Source of the DNA: Solirubrobacter pauli
Lineage (GTDB): Bacteria > Actinomycetota > Thermoleophilia > Solirubrobacterales > Solirubrobacteraceae
Direction: 5' to 3'
Assembly: GCF_003633755.1 (NCBI RefSeq)
Contig: NZ_RBIL01000002.1
Location: forward strand, 2,294,001 to 2,358,000
Length of the DNA stretch: 64,000 nt
Of the stretch, positions 58,117 to 64,000 are shown piece by piece. The notes under the pieces are model-generated. The model worked only from the letters and a program-made list of their open reading frames with translations, was not told the DNA's origin and did no database searches. The first letter of the stretch is position 1. The number at the start of each line of letters is the position of its first letter. The position numbers and the translations under genes were made by a program.

Positions 58117-58143
58117 ACCTAAAGGCCCTGGGCCTTTAGGTTC
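58115..58143. terminator. Bidirectional terminator hairpin between convergent genes
   Basis: GAACCTAAAGGCCC (58115-58128) is perfectly complementary to GGGCCTTTAGGTTC (58130-58143), giving about 13 bp with a tiny loop at 58128-58130. It overlaps the stop of the 150-residue protein and lies 15 bases from the stop of the metalloprotease on the other strand. No long T-run follows on either side. Confidence 0.7.
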
Positions 58144-58158
58144 TGGGCGGCCGTCGTC

Positions 58159-60621
58159 CTACGGGGTGGTGGTGCTCAGCGTGAACGTCAGGGACTTGGC
58201 GTAGGTGCCCGTCCGCAGAGCGTCCTTGTCGCCGATGGTCTGCTTGAAGGAGACCGCGACGTCGTCGTTGGACGCCGGGGCGTCGTAGGTCTTGAGCGTG
58301 GCCGGCAGCGCGCTGTAGGCGCCGGCGGTGGTGCCGGAGACCTGCAGGGCCTGCGGGAGCGAGAACGCGCCGTTGACCAGGTGGCCCGGAGCGGTCGTGC
58401 TCGAGTCGGCGACGGTCAGCGTCGCGTCACCGGCGGTCGAGATCACGGTCGCCTTGGTGGAGGCGTAGTAGTCCGTGCCCAGGCCCGGGGTGAACGCGCC
58501 GAACGAGGCCGGGCCGCTCAGGTTGAGGGCCAGCGTCGCCGGCACGGAGCCGCCGACGGTGCTGTCGGCCAGCGAGCAGACCGCGCTCGCCGTCTTGGTC
58601 GGATCGCTCTCGGACACGGCGTTGAGCGTGATCGAGCCCGCGCCCGCGCCCTTCTCGATGTAGACCGGGACGGTCACCGACTCGCCGAACTTCGCGGACG
58701 CGAACGCGTTCTTGAGGTACGCGCTGTAGCCCGTGCCGGTCGCGCTCGCCGACAGGCGGTAGATGTCGGTCGAGAGGAACTTGGCCGCGTCCTGCGGGTG
58801 CACGTTCGGCAGCGAGGCCGCGGCGCCCGTGTTCTTGAGCGTGAACGTGCAGGTCGAGTAACCCTCGGCGTTGCCGAGCTGCGGCGAGGCCAGGGACACG
58901 CCGCGCGCCTGCGGGCCGGCGCCGTCCAGCGAGCGCACGCCGACCTTGTAGTGCAGGATGCCCTGCGCGTCGGTCGAGCGGTCCAGGACGTAGAAGTGCA
59001 GGCGGTTCGCGGTGTCCCCGTACTCGTACGAGGAGCCGGAGTTCAGGCCGGCGTTGAACGACGCGTCGTTCTTCTGGCGCTCGTCGCCGACGGTCGCCAG
59101 CTTGACGGTGCCGTCGGGGTAGACGAAGTCGACCTTGTTGATGTCCTCCGGGTGCGCGTCGACGACCCACACGAAGCAGCTGTAGGAGCCGCAGGAGGAG
59201 TTGGCGTTCTTGGTCTTGGAGATCAGCACGCCGTGACCCGGGTCGAACGAGTCCGAGCCGATCTGCTGCACGACTTCCATCGTGTAGTTGTTCCACTTGC
59301 CCGACACCGTGCCGGCGGCGTTCTTGGCCACGCCGTCGCAGTTCGGCGACGTGAGCTGGCCGTTGACGTAGCACGGGGTCGAGTTGTCGCCCGTGCCGTC
59401 GAGGGCGATGTTCACGCCCGCGATCTCGTTGCCCGTCGGGGCGACCTCACGCGCGGTCACGTCCGCCACCGCCATGCCGGTCTGCTTGAGCCCATCGCGG
59501 TTCAGGCGCAGCAGCTGGTCGTCGGTGAGGAAGTTCAGGAAGCGCTTGTTGCGCACGTTGTGCTGGGAGCCGAGCGAGCCGCCGAGCGTCGGCGGGATCA
59601 TCCAGCGCGTGTGCTGGCCGCCCGGGCCGTTGAACGAGCCGCGGCTCATCATGTCCCACATGCCGGTCGCGGTGACCTGCTGGACCGTGCCGAACGGGTT
59701 GTTGTAGTTGTCCGGCAGGCCGAGGTTGTGCGTGAGCTCGTGGGCGTACGTGCCCATGCCGGAGCTCTCGGTCTCCACCGACGTGTTGCCCGAGGCGTTC
59801 GGCCACATCGTCGACGCGGACGCCCACGAGGACCACGGCACGTAGCGGGAGACGGCCCAGTTGGTCTGCGACAGGTCGCCGTAGGCCTTGGGGCCGAACT
59901 CGTCCGGCACCAGGTCCTGCGTCTTCCACTTCATCTCGCCGAACTCCTGCCACGTCGAGGACTCGTCCTCGCCCGAGGAGACGTAGAAGATGTTGTCGTA
60001 CTCGGCGACCTTCGCCGTGCCGACGTCGGCCACCCACGCGGCGCGCGCGTCCGTGCGGAAGTTCAGGTTGCACGGCTTGGCCGGGGTGAGCGCCGGGCAG
60101 TGCGCGGCGTTGTTGGGCACGCCGTTCGTGCTGCCGCCCTGGTCGGTCATGAAGTACTGGTACGAGTTGCCCGGCATCCGGTACGGGCCGAACGAGTCCA
60201 GCTGCACGCCGTAGCGGCCGAAGGAGTCCTCCATCCAGTACCGGTTCATCGTCTGGTAGTGGTTGATCGCCTGCGGCTTGTTGAGGAAGTCGCGGTACCA
60301 GGCCGGGACGTCCGCGCGCGGCACGTCGTGTGCCTCGGTGGTCGGCGTGCCGAAGATCGTGCTGCCGGCGGGCTGCGAGATCGCGAAGCCCTTGTCCGGG
60401 AAGTCGGCCACGACGAGCGCGACCTTCCACTTCTTGATCGTCGGCTGGATGCTGGGATCGGAGTAGTCCGTGCCCGGCAACGGCTTGTAGTCGTTCCAGG
60501 TCAGGTTGTCCTGGAACGACCAGTTCTGCGCGTCGATGGCGGCCGGCGGCCCGGCCAGGGCCGCAGCGGGTGCGGCCAGCGCCAGCAGCGCCGCAATCCC
60601 TGCGGCGTGAAGCACCTTCAT
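58159..60621 (-). CDS. Secreted M6-family metalloprotease
   Basis: 820 residues from ATG 60621 (GAGAGGG upstream), starting with signal peptide MKVLHAAGIAALLALAAPAA. The catalytic domain (~55-450) has the zinc motif YAHELTHNLGLPDNY (~310, HExxH-x2-G-x2-D), the Met region GMWDMMSRGSFNG and upstream WYRDFLNKPQAIN, matching M6 (immune inhibitor A-type) peptidases. Beyond ~600 are two beta-rich accessory domains; the last (~725-815) has FTPGLGTDYYASTKATV and FSLPQALQV, a C-terminal domain common in actinobacterial secreted proteins. It likely degrades extracellular protein. No prodomain is obvious. It follows glgM by 69 bases containing a hairpin. Confidence 0.9.
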   Translation of the reverse strand: MKVLHAAGIAALLALAAPAAALAGPPAAIDAQNWSFQDNLTWNDYKPLPGTDYSDPSIQPTIKKWKVALVVADFPDKGFAISQPAGSTIFGTPTTEAHDVPRADVPAWYRDFLNKPQAINHYQTMNRYWMEDSFGRYGVQLDSFGPYRMPGNSYQYFMTDQGGSTNGVPNNAAHCPALTPAKPCNLNFRTDARAAWVADVGTAKVAEYDNIFYVSSGEDESSTWQEFGEMKWKTQDLVPDEFGPKAYGDLSQTNWAVSRYVPWSSWASASTMWPNASGNTSVETESSGMGTYAHELTHNLGLPDNYNNPFGTVQQVTATGMWDMMSRGSFNGPGGQHTRWMIPPTLGGSLGSQHNVRNKRFLNFLTDDQLLRLNRDGLKQTGMAVADVTAREVAPTGNEIAGVNIALDGTGDNSTPCYVNGQLTSPNCDGVAKNAAGTVSGKWNNYTMEVVQQIGSDSFDPGHGVLISKTKNANSSCGSYSCFVWVVDAHPEDINKVDFVYPDGTVKLATVGDERQKNDASFNAGLNSGSSYEYGDTANRLHFYVLDRSTDAQGILHYKVGVRSLDGAGPQARGVSLASPQLGNAEGYSTCTFTLKNTGAAASLPNVHPQDAAKFLSTDIYRLSASATGTGYSAYLKNAFASAKFGESVTVPVYIEKGAGAGSITLNAVSESDPTKTASAVCSLADSTVGGSVPATLALNLSGPASFGAFTPGLGTDYYASTKATVISTAGDATLTVADSSTTAPGHLVNGAFSLPQALQVSGTTAGAYSALPATLKTYDAPASNDDVAVSFKQTIGDKDALRTGTYAKSLTFTLSTTTP

Positions 60622-60646
60622 GTGATGGAACCCTCTCTTTAGACCC

Positions 60647-60667
60647 GGTGCGGTATCCCCCCGCACC
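60647..60667 (-). terminator. Hairpin between glgM and the metalloprotease gene
   Basis: GGTGCGG (60647-60653) and CCGCACC (60661-60667) give a 7-bp stem with a 7-base loop, 24 bases after the glgM stop and 26 before the metalloprotease start (minus strand). No T-run. It may end the glg transcript partly or structure the leader. Confidence 0.35.
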
Positions 60668-60690
60668 CGCCCGCGATCGTCGCTTCCCGG

Positions 60691-61875
60691 TCAGGAGGGG
60701 ACGATGAGAGAGCGGTAAAGCTCAGACGTCTGTCGAGCGATGGCTGGCCAAGCGAAGGAAGCGACCGCCCGCTCGCGCCCCGCCTTGCCCATCCGCTTCG
60801 CCCGCTCCGGGTCCGCGATCAGCTCGTTGACCCGTGCCGCGAAGTCGCTCGCGAACTTGGCCGGGTCGCGTGGCGCGCCGGTGCCGTCGTCGCCCGGCTC
60901 GATCGGCACCAGGAAGCCCGTCTCCTGGTCGACCACGACTTCGACGATGCCGCCCGTCGCGGTCGCGACCACCGCCGCCTCGCACGCCATCGCCTCGAGG
61001 TTGACGATCCCGAGCGGCTCGTAGATCGACGGGCAGGCGAAGACGGTCGCGTGGCTGAGCAGCTGGATGACCTCGGGCTTGGGGATCATCTCCTCGATCC
61101 AGAACACGCCTTCGCGCGTCGCCTTCAGGTCCTCCACGCGCTGCGTGATCTCCGCGCCCAGCTCCGGCGTGTCGGGCGAGCCCGCGCACAGCACGAGCTG
61201 CGCGTCGGGCGCGAACTGCTTGACCGCCTCCAGCAGGTAGACGACGCCCTTCTGGCGCGTGATCCGGCCGACGAACACCACCGACGGCTTGCCCGGGTCG
61301 ATCCCGTACTTCTCCAGCACGTCCGTGTTCGGGTCGGGCTGGTACTCGTCGGTGTCGATGCCGTTGTAGATCACGTGCACGCGCGCCGGGTCGATGTCCG
61401 GGTACACGCGCAGGATGTCGCCCTTGGTGCCGTTGGATACCGCGATCACGGCGTCGGCGTGCTCGAGCGCGGTCTTCTCCGCGTACGACGACAACCGGTA
61501 CCCGCCGCGCAGCTGCTCCTCCTTCCAGGGCCGCAACGGCTCCAGGGAGTGCACGGTCGCCACGTGCGGGATGCCCCACACGAGCTTGGCCAGGTGGCCG
61601 CCGTACTGGGCGTACCAGGTGTGCGTGTGCACGAGGTCGGCGTCCTGCGCGCCGGCGGCCATCGTCAGGTCGATCGACAGCGACCGCAGCGCGGCGAGCT
61701 CGGGCGCGTCGCCCGACAGCGCGTCCCAGGCGGTGTGCGGCACGTCCCCCACGCCCCAGGCGTGCACGGTGACGTCCTCGAACGCGCGCAGCTCGCGCGC
61801 CAGGTACTCGACGTGCACGCCCGCCCCGCCGTAGACCTCCGGCGGGTACTCGCGGGTGAAGAGCGCGACCTTCAC
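60691..61875 (-). CDS. glgM: GT4 glycogen synthase / maltose-1-phosphate synthase
   Basis: 394 residues of the actinobacterial GT4 group (glgA_Coryne type), not the GT5 bacterial GlgA. N-terminus MKVALFTREYPPEVYGGAGV (glycine-rich donor loop), HVATVHSLEPLRPW, and the C-terminal FACPSIYEPLGIVNLEAMAC (E-x7-E motif ~300-310). Mycobacterial homologues use ADP-glucose and glucose-1-phosphate to make maltose-1-phosphate for the GlgE pathway, or extend glycogen. AAGGAG six bases before GTG 61875 sets the start. glgC lies 85 bases upstream on the same strand. Confidence 0.88.
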   Translation of the reverse strand: MKVALFTREYPPEVYGGAGVHVEYLARELRAFEDVTVHAWGVGDVPHTAWDALSGDAPELAALRSLSIDLTMAAGAQDADLVHTHTWYAQYGGHLAKLVWGIPHVATVHSLEPLRPWKEEQLRGGYRLSSYAEKTALEHADAVIAVSNGTKGDILRVYPDIDPARVHVIYNGIDTDEYQPDPNTDVLEKYGIDPGKPSVVFVGRITRQKGVVYLLEAVKQFAPDAQLVLCAGSPDTPELGAEITQRVEDLKATREGVFWIEEMIPKPEVIQLLSHATVFACPSIYEPLGIVNLEAMACEAAVVATATGGIVEVVVDQETGFLVPIEPGDDGTGAPRDPAKFASDFAARVNELIADPERAKRMGKAGRERAVASFAWPAIARQTSELYRSLIVPS

Positions 61876-61960
61876 GATGTGCTCCTTGCCACGCCGCAGG
61901 AGCGAGCCCCCGGGCGAGTTCCTGCCGAAGTATGCGAGCGCGCAGCGCGAGTCATACGCC

Positions 61961-63190
61961 TCACTCGGTCACCCGCATGCCCTTGGGGATGACCACGACG
62001 CCGCCCTCGGACACGTGGAAGCGCTCCCGGTCCTTCTCCGGATCGACGCCGATCTGCACGCCCTCGCCGACGTAGACGCTCTTGTCGAGGATCGCCTTGC
62101 GCACGACCGCGTTGCGCGCGATCTCGACGCCGTGCATGAGGATCGAGTCCTCCACCAGCGAGCAGGAGTGCAGGTGCGCGAGCGGCGAGAGGATCGAGCG
62201 CCGCGCGGTGCCGCCGGACACGACCACGCCGGCGCAGACCATCGAGTCGACCGCCATGCCGCGGCGGTCGTCCTCGTCGAACACGAACTTCGCGGGCTGC
62301 GTGATCCCGGGCCAGGTGTGGATCGGCCAGTCGTGGTTGTAGAGGTTGAAGATCGGGTGGACCGAGATGAGGTCCATGTGCGCGTCGTAGTAGGCGTCGA
62401 GCGTGCCGACGTCGCGCCAGTAGCCGCGGTCGCGCTCGGTCGCGCCCGGCACCTCGTTGGTCGAGAAGTCGTACACCTGCGCGTCGCCCTGCGCGACGAG
62501 CGCGGGGATGATGTTGCCGCCGATGTCGTGCTTGGACGTCTCGTCGTTGGCGTCCGCCGACACGGTGCTGATCAGCGCTTCGGTGGAGAAGATGTAGTTG
62601 CCCATCGAGGCGAACACCTCGTTCGGCGAGTCCGGCAGCCCGACGGCGTCCTTGGGCTTCTCGCGGAAGCGGGCGATGTCACGTCCGTTCGGGGCCGTCT
62701 CGATCACGCCGAACTGGTCGGCCTGCTCGATCGGCGCGCGCAGCGCCGCGACGGTCACGCCCTTGCCGCTGGCGATGTGCTGCTCGAGCATCTGCCGCGG
62801 GTCCATGCGGTAGATGTGGTCGGCGCCGAACACGATGATGTGCTCGGGCTTCTCGTCGGCGATCAGGTTGTAGTTCTGGTAGATCGCGTCCGCGGAGCCG
62901 ACGAACCAGCGCGGTCCGAGCCGCATCTGCGCGGGGACCGGCGTGACGTAGTTGCCCAGCAACGGCGACAGGCGCCACGTCGTCGTGATGTGCTGGTCGA
63001 GCGAGTGGCTCTTGTACTGCGTCAGCACGACGATCTGGTGGAAGTTCGCGTTGACGAGGTTCGAGAGCGCGAAGTCGATCAGGCGGTACTGGCCGCCGAA
63101 CGGCACCGCGGGCTTCGCGCGGTCGGCCGTGAGGGGCGCGAGCCGCTTGCCCTCGCCGCCCGCCAGGACCATGGTCAGAACTCTCGTCAT
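61961..63190 (-). CDS. glgC: Glucose-1-phosphate adenylyltransferase
   Basis: 409 residues. It makes ADP-glucose from ATP and glucose-1-phosphate. The N-terminal nucleotidyltransferase domain has [20 protein letters not shown] (~9-28), [12 protein letters not shown] (~118-129, metal Asp) and [15 protein letters not shown]; the left-handed beta-helix C-terminus includes SILMHGVEI and the regulatory tail. The ATG overlaps the pgm stop by 4 bases (ATGA), so product flow pgm-glgC-glgM is reflected in gene order. Confidence 0.94.
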   Translation of the reverse strand: MTRVLTMVLAGGEGKRLAPLTADRAKPAVPFGGQYRLIDFALSNLVNANFHQIVVLTQYKSHSLDQHITTTWRLSPLLGNYVTPVPAQMRLGPRWFVGSADAIYQNYNLIADEKPEHIIVFGADHIYRMDPRQMLEQHIASGKGVTVAALRAPIEQADQFGVIETAPNGRDIARFREKPKDAVGLPDSPNEVFASMGNYIFSTEALISTVSADANDETSKHDIGGNIIPALVAQGDAQVYDFSTNEVPGATERDRGYWRDVGTLDAYYDAHMDLISVHPIFNLYNHDWPIHTWPGITQPAKFVFDEDDRRGMAVDSMVCAGVVVSGGTARRSILSPLAHLHSCSLVEDSILMHGVEIARNAVVRKAILDKSVYVGEGVQIGVDPEKDRERFHVSEGGVVVIPKGMRVTE

Positions 63191-64000
63191 CCGAGGATCC
63201 TCCGTGCCTCTTCGATGATCTGCTGCAAGTGCTCCTCGCCCTTCAGGCTCTCCGCGTACAGCTTGTAGATGTCCTCCGTACCCGACGGGCGGGCGGCGAA
63301 CCATCCGCTGTCGGTGACCACCTTCACGCCGCCGATCGGGGCGTCGTTGCCCGGAGCCTTCGTGAGGACCGCGGTGATCTCGTCGCCCGCGAGCGTCGTG
63401 GCCGTGATGTCGGACGGCTCGAGCGTGAGGAGCTTCTCCTTGCGCTCGGCGTCGATCGGCGAGTCCACGCGCTTGTAGGCCGGCGCGCCGTGGCGTGCGG
63501 TCAGCTCCTCGTAGTACGCCCCCGGGTCCTTGCCGGTCCGGGCGGTGATCTCCGCGGCCAGCAGCGCGAGCAGGATGCCGTCCTTGTCGGTCGACCACGG
63601 CGTGCCGTCCTTGCGCAGGAACGAGGCACCCGCGCTCTCCTCGCCGCCGAAGCCGAGCGTGCCGTCGATCAGGCCGTCGACGAACCACTTGAACCCGACC
63701 GGCACCTCGACGAGCGTGCGGCCGAGGTCCTTGGCGACGAGGTCGATCATCGTGCTCGACACGAGCGTCTTGCCGATGCCGACCTCCTGCTCCCACTCGC
63801 GCGCGCCGCCGAACAGGTAGTGGATGGCGACCGCGAGGTAGTGGTTCGGGTTCATCAGCCCCGACGTCGGCGTGACGATGCCGTGGCGGTCGGAGTCCGG
63901 GTCGCACGCGACGGCGACGTCGAACCGGTCGCGGTACTCGATCAGCCCGCTCATCACGTACGGGCTCGAGCAGTCCATCCGGATCTTGCCGTCGTGGTCG
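63187..64000 (-). CDS. pgm: Phosphoglucomutase, alpha-D-glucose specific (5' end outside window)
   Basis: At least 271 C-terminal residues; the frame is open to the right edge ([18 protein letters not shown] in two parts), so the start is missing. Visible motifs: [13 protein letters not shown] (Mg2+ loop), [31 protein letters not shown] (sugar-binding) and [14 protein letters not shown] (phosphate-binding). It interconverts glucose-6- and glucose-1-phosphate, feeding GlgC, whose gene begins within its stop codon. The catalytic phosphoserine lies outside the window. Confidence 0.95.
   Translation of the reverse strand, partial: DHDGKIRMDCSSPYVMSGLIEYRDRFDVAVACDPDSDRHGIVTPTSGLMNPNHYLAVAIHYLFGGAREWEQEVGIGKTLVSSTMIDLVAKDLGRTLVEVPVGFKWFVDGLIDGTLGFGGEESAGASFLRKDGTPWSTDKDGILLALLAAEITARTGKDPGAYYEELTARHGAPAYKRVDSPIDAERKEKLLTLEPSDITATTLAGDEITAVLTKAPGNDAPIGGVKVVTDSGWFAARPSGTEDIYKLYAESLKGEEHLQQIIEEARRILG

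Noticed and set aside
58115-58143. CCTAAAGG...CCTTTAGG repeat as a metalloregulator site like 29084-29099
   Set aside because: The arm resembles GTAAAGG/CCTTTAC, but it lies between two convergent stop codons and forms a long hairpin, which suits a terminator.

Overview
The window is about 70-75% G+C, with long reading frames, GTG and TTG starts and many 1-4 base overlaps between genes. Gene content (an actinobacterial type I fatty acid synthase followed by acpS, the Corynebacterium/mycobacterium-type glgC plus GT4 glycogen synthase pair, ECF sigma with a CU044_5270-type partner, DUF1707, PKD-rich exported proteins) points to a high-GC actinobacterium, most likely of the Thermoleophilia/Solirubrobacter kind. 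The lineage is inferred from style and content, not proven. No transposase, phage gene, integrase, CRISPR array or rRNA was seen, and no stretch longer than 300 bases lacks a gene.

Layout. 1-8756 (minus): N-terminal 2,918 codons of a giant secreted repeat protein with 12 PKD domains, 13 PPC-like domains and an Ig-like domain. 8911-16240: DUF305 lipoprotein, GT-C-like membrane protein, tRNA-Glu and tRNA-Leu, an FHA protein, an MFS exporter and a duplicated secreted protein with a Pro/Thr-rich stalk. 16227-21772 (minus): four overlapping genes that look like D-amino-acid metabolism (DgcA-like epimerase, DgcN/DUF1611, GNAT-acyl-CoA synthetase fusion, Asp/Glu racemase). 21796-23693: a HATPase switch protein facing a membrane-anchored sigma-like protein. 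23704-36169: a complete siderophore locus. Uptake genes (binding protein, fused permease, ATPase) run left. A DtxR-type regulator, two NIS synthetases, a hydroxylase, two acyltransferase domains and an ABC exporter run right in one tightly overlapped operon. 36166-40499: ECF sigma/anti-sigma pair, a second sigma-membrane fusion, a thioesterase and small proteins. 40496-49815 (minus): type I FAS and acpS. 49962-54421: SirB1-like and FhuF-like genes, then two exported beta-rich paralogues. 54569-58116: Sfp-type phosphopantetheinyl transferase, GH127 glycosidase, K+-channel-like protein, SET-domain protein. 58159-64000 (minus): M6 metalloprotease and the pgm-glgC-glgM glycogen/maltose-1-phosphate genes; pgm runs off the right edge.

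Connections. Iron is the main theme: the siderophore locus, its regulator, inverted repeats resembling metalloregulator sites, a distant FhuF-like reductase, and an extracellular beta-module shared between the siderophore-binding protein and the two exported paralogues at 51268-54421. Lipid synthesis is the second: FAS-I, acpS, a second phosphopantetheinyl transferase, and a near-identical 18-base quasi-palindrome at the 5' ends of the FAS and Sfp-type genes that suggests a common regulator. The least conventional items are the two sigma factors fused to membrane and extracytoplasmic parts, the module-extended binding protein, and the 12+13 repeat giant protein.
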